Of a stretch of 64,000 nucleotides of DNA, positions 25,839 through 34,656 are shown piece by piece (position 1 is the stretch's first letter; every line of letters begins with the position of its first letter). The DNA lies in contig CANJXC010000005.1 in NCBI GenBank assembly GCA_947478845.1, positions 1 through 64,000 of the forward strand, written 5' to 3'. Origin of the DNA: Spirochaetales bacterium. Lineage in GTDB: Bacteria > Spirochaetota > Spirochaetia > JABEVK01. Below the pieces are notes generated by a model. The model searched no databases. It was given only the letters and a program-made list of their open reading frames with translations, and was not told where the DNA came from. The translations under genes were made by a program, and so were the position numbers.

Positions 25839-28067
25839 ATGCAAAAGCGTCGTCTGGTTACCTCTGCCCTTCCCTACGTGAACAACATCCCGCACTTAGG
25901 AAATCTCATACAAGTGCTTTCCGCAGATGTTTTTAGTCGTTACTGCCGACAGGCCGGCTTCGAGACGTTGTACATCTGTGGAACCGACGAATATGGCACT
26001 GCTACCGAGACGAAAGCCCTTGAAGAGGGCATAACCCCCAAGGAACTCTGCGACCGTTTCTATGTGATCCACAGAGACATCTACCACTGGTTTGGCATTG
26101 CCTTCGACAAGTTTGGACGCACCAGCGACCGGGAGCAAACCGAAATCACTCAGCAGATGTTCCTCGACCTTGACGCTTACGGGTTCATTTTGGAACAGAC
26201 CATCGAGCAACTTTACCTTCCCAGTAAGGAAATGTTTCTCGCCGACCGCTACGTGCGCGGTGTTTGCCCGGCCTGTGCTTACAAGGAAGCTCGCGGCGAC
26301 CAGTGCGAAAACTGTGGGAAGTTGCTGGAACCTACCGAGCTTTTGCAACCCTGGACACCGTTGGCCCCGGGAGAACCGCTGGTGATCCGGCCCACCAAAC
26401 ACCTGTACATCGACCTCCCGAAGCTAAAAGACAAACTCGAGGCTTGGATAGCCGAGGCCAGCGCGCGGGGCAACTGGGCCCGTAATGCTGTTAAGATGAC
26501 CGAGGCTTGGATTAGGGATGGGCTCAAGCCCCGCGCCATCACCCGCGACCTGAAATGGGGCATCCCGGTACCCAAAACTGGCTGGGAAAACAAGGTTTTC
26601 TACGTTTGGTTCGATGCCCCCATCGGCTACATCAGCATGACGGCGGCCCTGCGACCAAACGACTGGAAGTCTTGGTGGCAGAACCAAGAAAACGTTGAGC
26701 TGTATCAATTTATTGGAAAGGACAACATCCCTTTTCACACGGTTGTCTTCCCGTCGAGCCTCCTGGGCTCGGGTAGACCCTGGACCATGCTGCATACCAT
26801 GAGCTCGAGCGAGTACCTCAACTACGAGTCAGGCAAGTTCAGCAAAAGCGCGGGCACCGGGGTGTTCGGTAACGACGTGCAAACCACGGGCATCGCCGCC
26901 GACATCTGGCGTTTCTACCTGTTTTATAATCGCCCTGAAAAGAACGACACCCTTTTCGCCTGGAAGGAGTTCCAGGAGCGCGTGAACTCCGACCTCATCG
27001 GGAACTTGGCCAACCTCGTCAACCGGACCCTCACCTTCTACACCAAGAACTTTGGTCCGCACGTTCTGCGACCGGCAGAACACACCGGACTCTGGAAGTC
27101 CGCTCGGGAAAGTGAGGCACGGATTCGGGCCCACCTCGAAAAAGCTGAACTTCGCGATGCCCTGAAAGAGACTCTTGACCTAGCCGACCTAGGAAACAAG
27201 CTTTTTCAAGATTCGGAACCTTGGAAGCTGGTTAAAAGTGACCCTGCGGCTGCCCAGGATTTGCTGGCCAACTTGGTGCATTTGGTGCGCGACCTGGGTC
27301 TACTAATCGAGCCCTACCTCCCCACAACGGGGGCCAAAATTCGGCAGTTCCTCACGGTGGCAAGCGACCGATGGGATCAGTTGGGCCAACTCACCGGGGG
27401 ACTGGTCGTGGCTCCAATCGAAATCCTTTTCAAAAAACTGGAAGACGAAGAGATCACGAAGTGGCAGGCCCAGTTCGCGGGTAGCCAGAAAGAGAGGAAG
27501 GACGCCCTTGATACGCAAGCCCCTGAAACCCCCGCGCCGAAAATCCCGGTGCCACCCGCGGAGAGCTTTCGCCAGCGAATCGACCTGCGCGTGGCCAAGA
27601 TACTCGAGGTGAGGCAACACCCGGCGGCCGACAAGCTCTACATAGAACTGCTGGAAACGGCGCCGGGGGTCACCAGCCAGATCGTGAGTGGACTGGCACC
27701 CTACTACAAACCCGAGGAACTCGCTGGTCATCACATTCTCTTGGCGGCCAACCTCAAGCCCGCCAAACTCCGGGGTGAAATGAGCAACGGTATGCTGTTG
27801 GCCGCAAGTCGGCTGAGCCCGACGGGAGACAAGGAAATTGTGGAGGTAATTTTCGCCGATGACATAGCTGTAGGAACCCCGCTGGACCTCGAAGGCGATG
27901 CTCCCCGGGCTGTGGGCAGCGAGCTCAAGCCGCAGATCAGCATCGACACCTTTTTTGCCACCCCCTTGCGGATGGAAGGGGGCCAGCTGGTCACCGGCGA
28001 AGTAGCCCTCAAGGCCGGAGGAAAGGGCCTGAAAACCTCGAAAGTTCTCAACGGCGAAGTGGGTTGA
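25839..28067 (+). CDS. metG: Methionyl-tRNA synthetase with C-terminal tRNA-binding domain
   Basis: This 742-residue class I synthetase has P-H-L-G-N (HIGH motif, residues 18-22). It has a zinc knuckle C-P-A-C/C-E-N-C near residues 143-163 and K-F-S-K-S (KMSKS) near residue 333. An OB-fold EMAPII/Trbp111 domain covers about residues 585-690 (R-I-D-L-R-V-A-K-I, then L-K-P-A-K-L-R-G-E-x-S-N-G-M-L). It charges tRNA-Met in the cytoplasm. This full-length form with the C-terminal domain matches E. coli-type MetG. The stop overlaps the next gene (TTGA), so the two are translationally coupled. Confidence 0.97.
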   Translation: MQKRRLVTSALPYVNNIPHLGNLIQVLSADVFSRYCRQAGFETLYICGTDEYGTATETKALEEGITPKELCDRFYVIHRDIYHWFGIAFDKFGRTSDREQTEITQQMFLDLDAYGFILEQTIEQLYLPSKEMFLADRYVRGVCPACAYKEARGDQCENCGKLLEPTELLQPWTPLAPGEPLVIRPTKHLYIDLPKLKDKLEAWIAEASARGNWARNAVKMTEAWIRDGLKPRAITRDLKWGIPVPKTGWENKVFYVWFDAPIGYISMTAALRPNDWKSWWQNQENVELYQFIGKDNIPFHTVVFPSSLLGSGRPWTMLHTMSSSEYLNYESGKFSKSAGTGVFGNDVQTTGIAADIWRFYLFYNRPEKNDTLFAWKEFQERVNSDLIGNLANLVNRTLTFYTKNFGPHVLRPAEHTGLWKSARESEARIRAHLEKAELRDALKETLDLADLGNKLFQDSEPWKLVKSDPAAAQDLLANLVHLVRDLGLLIEPYLPTTGAKIRQFLTVASDRWDQLGQLTGGLVVAPIEILFKKLEDEEITKWQAQFAGSQKERKDALDTQAPETPAPKIPVPPAESFRQRIDLRVAKILEVRQHPAADKLYIELLETAPGVTSQIVSGLAPYYKPEELAGHHILLAANLKPAKLRGEMSNGMLLAASRLSPTGDKEIVEVIFADDIAVGTPLDLEGDAPRAVGSELKPQISIDTFFATPLRMEGGQLVTGEVALKAGGKGLKTSKVLNGEVG

Positions 28068-29068
28068 TCCCCCTCGTCCTTCCGTGTGACCACAGCCTTC
28101 TCAATTCATCGGCGGCCTTCCTCCAGACCGGTTGGTGGGCCTCCTTTAAGGGTAACCACGGTTGGACGTCTCTGGCTTTTTTGGTGACGTTGCAGGAAGA
28201 AAGTCCAGCGCTTCCTTTGTCGGTACTGCTGCGCCAGCTTCCTTTCGGCCTCACCCTCGCCTACATTCCTCATCCGGCTGTGCCAAACTCGGGGTTACCA
28301 GAACTGGCGCGGACATTGCGGCCCTTTTTGCCGTCCGGCACTATCTGCATACGCTTCGACCTGCTAGAGGAACTTCCCGCCGGTGGTGCAGCGCCGCCCT
28401 CGGTTGCGAGTCTGCGCAAGCCACCGGCCGATGTTCAGCCACCCGATACCGTACTTCTGCGCCTCGCCGAAGACGAGGTTCTTCTCGGCGGAATGCACAA
28501 AAAAACGCGCTACAATATCGGGCTGGCCGAAAAAAAGGGCGTCACCGTTGAAAAGGCGGGCGTAGAGGCCCTTGGCGACTGGTACGCTCTTTACCGGCAG
28601 ACTGCTGAGCGAGATCGAATCGCCATCCACTCCGAGAAGTATTACCGCGACCTTTTTTCCCATGCGCCGTCGGTCTCGCTCTGGCTGGCTCGTTTTGAAG
28701 GCCAGCTCCTCGCTGGCAACATTGTGTTACAACACGCCACCACGGCGACCTACCTCTACGGTGCGAGCAGCAACGAGCACCGCAACCTGATGGCGCCTTA
28801 CGCCTTGCAGTGGGCAGCCATGCGCGAGGCACGTGACCAAGGCGCTTCAGAATACGATCTGTTTGGTATTCCTCCCACCGACGACGAAAACCACCCCATG
28901 CATGGCCTTTACCGCTTTAAGACCGGCTTCGGAGGCCGAGTCGTCCACCGTTTGGGGGCCTGGGATGCGGTGATAAGCCCCCTTTTCTGGGCCCTTTGGA
29001 CGTGGGCCGATTCTGCCCGAATCTGGTACTACAAAGTCTGGAAGAAACGCGGAAAAGGTAGGGCTTAA
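28064..29068 (+). CDS. FemABX-family aminoacyltransferase (peptidoglycan cross-bridge)
   Basis: This 334-residue protein has the Fem signature region: M-H-K-K-T-R-Y-N-I near residue 145, L-Y-R-Q-T-A-E-R-D near 180, and the GNAT-like core with Y-D-L-F-G-I-P ... G-L-Y-R-F-K-T-G-F-G-G near 265-290. Fem enzymes transfer amino acids from charged tRNA onto the third residue of the peptidoglycan stem. Start is TTG at 28064, overlapping the metG stop; no ATG is available nearby. In spirochaetes whose wall contains ornithine with attached glycine, this would be a candidate for the glycine addition (inference). Confidence 0.85.
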   Translation: MIPLVLPCDHSLLNSSAAFLQTGWWASFKGNHGWTSLAFLVTLQEESPALPLSVLLRQLPFGLTLAYIPHPAVPNSGLPELARTLRPFLPSGTICIRFDLLEELPAGGAAPPSVASLRKPPADVQPPDTVLLRLAEDEVLLGGMHKKTRYNIGLAEKKGVTVEKAGVEALGDWYALYRQTAERDRIAIHSEKYYRDLFSHAPSVSLWLARFEGQLLAGNIVLQHATTATYLYGASSNEHRNLMAPYALQWAAMREARDQGASEYDLFGIPPTDDENHPMHGLYRFKTGFGGRVVHRLGAWDAVISPLFWALWTWADSARIWYYKVWKKRGKGRA

Positions 29069-29121
29069 AAACCATTTGACTTTTCCGACAGAACGTAGAA
29101 TCCTGTCGCCAAGAGGTATAC

Positions 29122-29547
29122 ATGCTGCATTTTGAGCTTGCTTTGTGGCCCTTTATTACCGTGGCTATCGTCAATTTCATCCTGAGCTGGTTGTACTACT
29201 CGCCCGTGGCCCCTTGGTTTAAGGCGTGGCAACTTGGTGTGGGAGTAGACCCTGCCAAACAGACGATGACGGAAGAAGAGCAGAGAATGATGCCTTTCCT
29301 GTTCGGCGGTGCCTTCCTTTCCACCATTCTTCTGTCTTATGGGTTGCAGGTCGTGGTGCACAGCGTTGGAGCCAAAGATTTCCTTTCGGGTGCGGTTATT
29401 GGTGTCGTCCTCTGGGCGGCTTTTTCTGTCACCCATAGCTTGAGCACCTTGTTTGAAGGGCGTAAACCCCAGGTGCTGATGATTAACACGGTTCTCTATC
29501 TGGTCACCTACGCAGGGTTCGGTGGCTTAGTTGCCGCCTGGAACTGA
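29122..29547 (+). CDS. DUF1761-like membrane protein
   Basis: This 141-residue protein has four predicted membrane segments (about residues 7-30, 60-80, 85-105, 120-140) and an early W-Y-S-P segment with W-F-K-A-W, matching the DUF1761 family of unknown function. An AAGAGG Shine-Dalgarno sits five bases before the ATG, so this gene has a leader. It ends one base before the MCP start. Confidence 0.75.
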   Translation: MLHFELALWPFITVAIVNFILSWLYYSPVAPWFKAWQLGVGVDPAKQTMTEEEQRMMPFLFGGAFLSTILLSYGLQVVVHSVGAKDFLSGAVIGVVLWAAFSVTHSLSTLFEGRKPQVLMINTVLYLVTYAGFGGLVAAWN

Positions 29548-29548
29548 A

Positions 29549-31867
29549 ATGAATCCGCCTGGGAGCGCAGTCTCTGTCTCCAGCCGAAGGGCGGTCGTCT
29601 TGATTCTGGGGCTGGTCACGATCTTGGGCATTACAGGCTTAGCAGCCCTATGGTTGCAGGCCGCGCAAGCCAGAGAGTTCGAGCGGGTGTTGGAGGAGCA
29701 CAAAACGGAGCTTCGCCTGGGTCTTCTTCACGATGCCCAGACCCGCGTCCAGGTGTTTTTCAAAAATGTGTACGAAACAGCGCGAACGATTAGCCTGATT
29801 CCTGGGGTGCGTAATGCCCGCGGTACCAACCGCACCAGCCCGGAGGAGGACGTGGTGGCCACCGGGAGGTTTGACCCCGAGTCCGATATCGTCGTGCGCA
29901 ACCTGTACCTCAACCTTTCGAGCAATTTCACAGTCTCTGAAGTTTACTGCGTGATGGAAGGGCTGGACCCGACGAAAGGGCAAGTGCCATTTTTCATGTA
30001 CGATTCGGTGGTCACCGGGCTCAGTCAGGGTCAGGCCGACGGTCCCGACAACCCACCCGCCAATGAAACTCTTGAGTACACCTACTACCCGGTGTTGCTG
30101 AAGGCTTTCAAGAAGAGCAACCCTGTGTATGCCTATCCAAGCCTTTCTTCGATACCGGTTGCCTACAGCGAGCCGATGCTCACTTGCGACAACACCCAGT
30201 TTACCTCCCTGAAGGACGGTGACCCCGCACGTACGCTTGGGTTGATTTCTTCGGTGCCGTTCTACAGTAGCAGAGGAACCTTCCGAGGGATCATTTCCGT
30301 CGTTTACCGCCTCGATGCGCTCAGGTCCCTTCTTCTCAATCTGCCCTTCTTGCCATACACGGAAGCCGACAAAACTCTGGCCAAAGAGAAAGGATTTTCG
30401 CTTTCGCCGGATCCTATCCCGTTGTTGGTGGAGGCGCCCTTTGGTGTTTTGGTCGCTGACCCGCGTCAGCTAGATTTGCCCGGTAAAGTTTTGCAAGCCC
30501 GAAGCGAAAAGAATCCTGATCTGCTTTCGGTTGACCTCGGGCTACCGGGAGGTCCTCTCTGGAGGCTGGATTACCTGATCGGAGCCCAAGAGAAAGCCGG
30601 GCTATTTGCTAAACAAAAGGCGACCGATGGCTTTCAGTGGCTCACCCTTTGCTTGGTCGCCATGGCGTTGCTGCTCGTGTTCCTGTTAATGTGGAATGAA
30701 AACCGGCGTCGTGAATCGCTTCTTCTCCAGCTCGCTGGCGCCGTGCGGGGTGTTAGAGAAGGTGATTTGAAGATCAAGCTGACGATGTCCCAAAAACGTG
30801 GAGCCGTGCAGGACTTGGGCACTTCCTTTGCGGGGATGGTTTCATCCATCCGGAAGATTGTCGAAGCCCTGAAAGCGACCCTCGAGACCTCCACCATGGT
30901 GAGCCGGGACCTCGCTTCCTCCTCGGAAGAAGCGTCTGTTACCTTGTCGGGCATCCGTCAAAATCTAGCGGAAATATCGACGGTGGTGGCCGGGCTCGAA
31001 GAGTTGGTGGGCACAACAATGGGCGCTATTTCCCAGCACGCCCAAGCCGAGAACCTAGTACGCACCAATGTGCAGGACCTCGAACGCAGGGTGGGTCAGA
31101 CGGCGAGCTTGGTGCAGATGTCGATGACGAACATCGCGGGCCTATCATCCTCCATGGGCTCCCAGTCCAACCTCATCAAGACTCTGGGCATGGAAAGCCA
31201 GTCTGCCCGCAACCGGATGAACCATGCTGCCGCCCAACTGAGCAAGGTGCAATTGAAGGTGGATGCCATCTCAGACACCGTATCGAACATCGGCGACATC
31301 ACCACTAAGACCAAGCTTTTGGCCATGAATGCGGCCATTGAGGCGGCTCACTCCGGCAGTAGCGGGCGAGGCTTCGCGGTAGTTTCACAGAATATTCGGT
31401 CGTTGGCTGAGGAAACCGAGAAACAAAGCTTGGCTATTACCTACGACCTGAAGGATCTAGTGGAGTCCCTGGCTACGGCCAACGAGGCTCAAACCTGGAC
31501 GGCCAGTCACCTTTCGCAATTGCTCGACAACTTTGAGGACCTAGGGCGGCAACTCACCGACATCTCTGCGAACCTGACCGAACTCGGGAGCGGGAGCCAA
31601 GAAGTTCTGGCCGATCTGGGCGAGACCGAAAAAGGTAGCCACCGCGTGGTGGAATCTCTCAACAGGATGGAGGTTGAGTCGGCGCAACTGGTCTCGCGAA
31701 TTCAGGAATTAGTTCATCTGGCTCAAACGACCTCTCGCCAGACCCGTAATCTGGAAGCAGCGATGATGGAAGTGGGCACGGCGGTTCAAAGTGTCGCCGA
31801 TGCTGGCACCAAGAATATGGCGGGCGTCGAGTCTTTGGTAGTTCAAGCCAGTCGTTTCAAGGATTAA
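29549..31867 (+). CDS. Methyl-accepting chemotaxis protein
   Basis: The 772-residue receptor has a membrane segment at about residues 15-40 and a periplasmic sensor of about 320 residues, with Y-V-L-L-type Cache features (R-N-L-Y-L-N-L-S near 115). A second membrane segment lies near residues 370-390, then a HAMP-like linker and a signalling domain. The hairpin reads T-K-L-L-A-M-N-A-A-I-E-A-A-H-S-G-S-S-G-R-G-F-A (about residues 588-610). It would signal through CheW/CheA to the flagellar motor; the ligand is unknown. The ATG at 29549 is preferred over a TTG at 29531 inside the preceding gene. Probably cotranscribed with the DUF1761 gene. Confidence 0.92.
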   Translation: MNPPGSAVSVSSRRAVVLILGLVTILGITGLAALWLQAAQAREFERVLEEHKTELRLGLLHDAQTRVQVFFKNVYETARTISLIPGVRNARGTNRTSPEEDVVATGRFDPESDIVVRNLYLNLSSNFTVSEVYCVMEGLDPTKGQVPFFMYDSVVTGLSQGQADGPDNPPANETLEYTYYPVLLKAFKKSNPVYAYPSLSSIPVAYSEPMLTCDNTQFTSLKDGDPARTLGLISSVPFYSSRGTFRGIISVVYRLDALRSLLLNLPFLPYTEADKTLAKEKGFSLSPDPIPLLVEAPFGVLVADPRQLDLPGKVLQARSEKNPDLLSVDLGLPGGPLWRLDYLIGAQEKAGLFAKQKATDGFQWLTLCLVAMALLLVFLLMWNENRRRESLLLQLAGAVRGVREGDLKIKLTMSQKRGAVQDLGTSFAGMVSSIRKIVEALKATLETSTMVSRDLASSSEEASVTLSGIRQNLAEISTVVAGLEELVGTTMGAISQHAQAENLVRTNVQDLERRVGQTASLVQMSMTNIAGLSSSMGSQSNLIKTLGMESQSARNRMNHAAAQLSKVQLKVDAISDTVSNIGDITTKTKLLAMNAAIEAAHSGSSGRGFAVVSQNIRSLAEETEKQSLAITYDLKDLVESLATANEAQTWTASHLSQLLDNFEDLGRQLTDISANLTELGSGSQEVLADLGETEKGSHRVVESLNRMEVESAQLVSRIQELVHLAQTTSRQTRNLEAAMMEVGTAVQSVADAGTKNMAGVESLVVQASRFKD

Positions 31868-31885
31868 TCCTTTTCAGGCTTTCTG

Positions 31886-32902
31886 TTACTCCATGGAATC
31901 TTTGATCTGACGCAAGGGTTCTTTGAGGCCGGAAAAGGCGGAAACGAGTTGCGGATCGAACCAAGTACCCCCCATTTCGAATATCTTCGAACAGGCCTCG
32001 TCGAAGGGCAAGGCTTCCTTGTAGCTTCTCCGGGTTGAAAGGGCATCGAACACGTCCATGAGGGCAACGATACGGGCTTCGAGGGGAATCGCTTCCCCGC
32101 TGAGACCCAAAAGGTAGCCTTGGCCATCCCAACGTTCGTGGTGGTAATACGCAATATTGGAGGCCATCTCGTCGATGCCTTCGGTACTTAGAATCTGAAA
32201 GCCATGACGGACGTGCTGTTTTTGCACTTCTCGTTCGGTCTCGGTAAACTTGTCGGGGCTGTTTTGAAGTTGGCAGGCCACACCAACTTTTCCGATGTCG
32301 TGCAGGCCGGCATAAAGTTGGATTCTTTCCACCCAGACCTGGTCGCGTCCGAGTGCTTCGGCAAGCAGTCCGCTATAGGCACTCACCCGCTCAATGTGGC
32401 TCATGGTGTCTTCATCTGAGTTCTGATTGGCGGTCTCAAGCGCGAAAATCATGCTTTTGGTGAGTCGGGCAATCCTGCCTTTCTGCTCTATGATGGTGGA
32501 ACCTTGAAGGCGGCGGCGGTAGGCCTGCCGGATGGTAAAGACCAGTTCGTCGATGCGCCAAGGTTTATTAAGGTAGCGGTACAGGCCAGCAACGTTGACC
32601 GCTTTTTGAATAGCCTCCAGGTCAGAATAGCCGGTGAGCATCACCAGTTGGGTCTCGGGGCTCAGTTCACGGACGGCACTTAAAAGCTCATGGCCCCTGA
32701 GACCAGGCATGTTCTCATCCGAAATCACCATGACCAAGTTTCTGCCCTCAAGCAAAAGACTTCGCACCAGCTCAAGTGCCTGATCCCCATCGGGAGAAGT
32801 TTCGATTTCAAACTCTGAGCCTACTTCGCGCCGCAGTTCCACCCGAAGGCTTTCAAGGAGAAGGTTCTCATCGTCGACACACAGCAAGAGCGGCTTGGAC
32901 AT
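31886..32902 (-). CDS. Response regulator with HD-GYP-type output domain
   Basis: This 338-residue protein has an N-terminal receiver (C-V-D-D-E at residues 8-12, phospho-acceptor Asp in V-I-S-D-E-N-M-P-G, Lys in N-K-P-W) and a C-terminal HD domain with L-H-D-I-G-K-V-G near residue 215. HD-GYP domains hydrolyse cyclic-di-GMP. The GYP triplet reads G-Y-L here (D-G-Q-G-Y-L-L-G-L), so activity may be altered. The ATG at 32902 starts one base after the tatD stop, which argues for co-transcription with tatD. The 3' end faces the MCP gene. Confidence 0.92.
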   Translation of the reverse strand: MSKPLLLCVDDENLLLESLRVELRREVGSEFEIETSPDGDQALELVRSLLLEGRNLVMVISDENMPGLRGHELLSAVRELSPETQLVMLTGYSDLEAIQKAVNVAGLYRYLNKPWRIDELVFTIRQAYRRRLQGSTIIEQKGRIARLTKSMIFALETANQNSDEDTMSHIERVSAYSGLLAEALGRDQVWVERIQLYAGLHDIGKVGVACQLQNSPDKFTETEREVQKQHVRHGFQILSTEGIDEMASNIAYYHHERWDGQGYLLGLSGEAIPLEARIVALMDVFDALSTRRSYKEALPFDEACSKIFEMGGTWFDPQLVSAFSGLKEPLRQIKDSME

Positions 32903-32903
32903 T

Positions 32904-33722
32904 TCATCCAGTGTAGGCACCGTGGGTGACTTGATCAAGGAACCCTTTGCAGATCGCTCGGGAGTTTGTCCAAAATTGCTGGGCGGCCTCGTCGCGATCG
33001 ACCCCCCAAAGCGACGCCGCGACTTCCAACACCTCGGTAATATAGGCGCTCTCATTTGCACGTTGGGGGTCGGCTCTCCAAAGGGCTTGGGGGAGGAGGT
33101 CTGGTGAGTCGGTTTCCAGCAGCACACGGTCGCGGGGAAGGGCCTTGAACACTTCGGGGAGCCGCAGGTTTCGGGTCCGGGTGAGTGCTCCCGAAAAAGA
33201 AAACCAGGCGTTCAGGTGGAGAAGTTCGTCGGCCACCGGCCAACTTGCCGAGAAGGAGTGCAGAACCACCGGAACCTCACGGTGTTTTCTACGCGCCAGG
33301 TACCAGTTTAAGCGGTCCCACGTACGCCGGCAATGCAACGTGCACACTCGTCCCAAACGACCTGCGAGAGCCAGTTGGGGTTCGAAAGCCGCCTCCTGGA
33401 GGACTAAGTCGGGGCCGGCAGTTCGGTCAAGGCCAATTTCGCCCACCCAAGCGTGGGGCCAAGCTTGGAGGCGCTCCTCCAGCGGGCCAAGCCAGTTTGA
33501 GGAGGTCTGTCCCTCAGGGAGGTACCATGGGTGGACACCAAAAGCCGGAATAACGCCAGGTTGAGTTCTTGCAAGGGCTTCGACGTCGTCCCAGTCACCG
33601 GGCTCGGTGCTGCACACCACAAAAGCTTCTACTCCCGCCTGGCGGGCTCTGGCGAAAACCCCCTCGCGATCGGCGGCGAACGCAGAGGCTTGCAAATGGC
33701 AATGCGCATCGAAAAGGGGCAT
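32904..33722 (-). CDS. TatD-family metal-dependent hydrolase (DNase-like)
   Basis: This 272-residue TIM-barrel hydrolase opens M-P-L-F-D-A-H-C-H-L (the HxH metal motif). It contains G-V-H-P-W near residue 62, G-E-I-G-L-D near residue 97 and E-T-D-S-P near residue 205. TatD proteins act as 3'-5' exonuclease/DNase enzymes or related esterases. The ATG at 33722 is the normal family start and lies six bases after a TATCAT element. The in-frame start at 33794 would run across the divergent promoter. Confidence 0.92.
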   Translation of the reverse strand: MPLFDAHCHLQASAFAADREGVFARARQAGVEAFVVCSTEPGDWDDVEALARTQPGVIPAFGVHPWYLPEGQTSSNWLGPLEERLQAWPHAWVGEIGLDRTAGPDLVLQEAAFEPQLALAGRLGRVCTLHCRRTWDRLNWYLARRKHREVPVVLHSFSASWPVADELLHLNAWFSFSGALTRTRNLRLPEVFKALPRDRVLLETDSPDLLPQALWRADPQRANESAYITEVLEVAASLWGVDRDEAAQQFWTNSRAICKGFLDQVTHGAYTG

Positions 33723-33728
33723 GGTGCC

Positions 33729-33738
33729 ATGATAGACT
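33729..33738. promoter_or_regulatory. Overlapping divergent -10 elements of tatD and the flavodiiron-like gene
   Basis: TATCAT for tatD is at 33729-33734 (complement) and TAGACT for the plus-strand gene at 33733-33738, sharing two bases. Each ends exactly six bases before its ATG (33722 and 33745). RNA polymerase could not occupy both at once. The -35 matches are weak. Confidence 0.5.
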
Positions 33739-33744
33739 ATCACC

Positions 33745-34656
33745 ATGACACCCGAAACCCCTTTGGCCCCCGGTATCTGGCGCCTGAGCTCCAACCTCGA
33801 TGAGGAGGATCTGCCACTTCTGGAAGGTCTTTGGCCCGTCCCTCACGGCCTTGCCCTGCACAGCTACCTGATTCGTGGACTCAAAACCGTGGTGATCGAT
33901 CCCTACTGTCTCGGACCTTACGGTGTCGACGAGGTGGCCGAAGATCTGAGCCTCTTGGGCTTGGGGTGGCCAGAGGTGGATGCGGTGGCGTTTACCGGTG
34001 CTCACCGGCAATGGAAGGGGCCGGTGCCGGTTTGGGGGGCTCAACAGGAGAAGGATCTCCTGGAAGCCGGGTTGCAACAGTTGCCAGGAATGCTCTGGCA
34101 CCCGTCCACCGGAGTCCTGTTCTCGGGCGTTCACTGGGCGGGGTTTGGAGCTGTGGAGGACACTGTATTGTCCACAGAGGCTAACGGAACTGAAGCTCGA
34201 TTTTACGACGATGAAGCGCTTCGATGGTGGGTAACTCATCCAAACTCCTCGGGGCAAGTTCCCGATGGAACTCGGTTTATCGCCCCGGCGCATGGCCTTC
34301 TGTGGCCAAACCCACAGGTCGTTGTCGACCGCGGACGGGCCTGGGCTGGCTGGGACGGAGCGGCCGAAGACGACGTTGCCGTGGTGTGGAGCGATGCGCC
34401 CGACCAAGACGAGATGACCTTCGACCTGCTGGCGGCTTTGCAGAAGCCTGGCTTCGGAGTGAGCCTCCTGCGGGTTCCTACCGACCACGAATCGTTTGTC
34501 AGGGCTGCTCTACGGCGCGCCTCCGGGCTTGTGATGGGTCCCACGACCGACCAAAATCTGTTGGCCGGACTCTCCAAAGTCCTCTGGCGTCCGGTTCCTG
34601 GAGAAGATTTGGTGGCGGGCGCTGAGGCTCTCTACCGGGACATCGAAGCGAAATGA
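33745..34656 (+). CDS. Degenerate flavodiiron-type protein lacking most iron ligands
   Basis: This 303-residue protein opens like a metallo-beta-lactamase-fold flavodiiron protein (E-G-L-W-P-V-P-H-G ... S-Y-L-I ... K-T-V-V-I-D) and retains I-A-P-A-H-G-L-L-W-P near residue 175. However, the HxExDH iron motif aligns with G-A-H-R-Q-W at residues 85-90, and the usual S-x-D-x-F-G-x-x-G segment reads S-G-V-H-W-A-G-F-G. Only the last histidine seems kept. The C-terminal flavodoxin-like region is about 90 residues, shorter than normal. It is probably not an O2/NO reductase; a structural or regulatory role is possible. The stop overlaps rmuC (ATGA). Confidence 0.65.
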   Translation: MTPETPLAPGIWRLSSNLDEEDLPLLEGLWPVPHGLALHSYLIRGLKTVVIDPYCLGPYGVDEVAEDLSLLGLGWPEVDAVAFTGAHRQWKGPVPVWGAQQEKDLLEAGLQQLPGMLWHPSTGVLFSGVHWAGFGAVEDTVLSTEANGTEARFYDDEALRWWVTHPNSSGQVPDGTRFIAPAHGLLWPNPQVVVDRGRAWAGWDGAAEDDVAVVWSDAPDQDEMTFDLLAALQKPGFGVSLLRVPTDHESFVRAALRRASGLVMGPTTDQNLLAGLSKVLWRPVPGEDLVAGAEALYRDIEAK

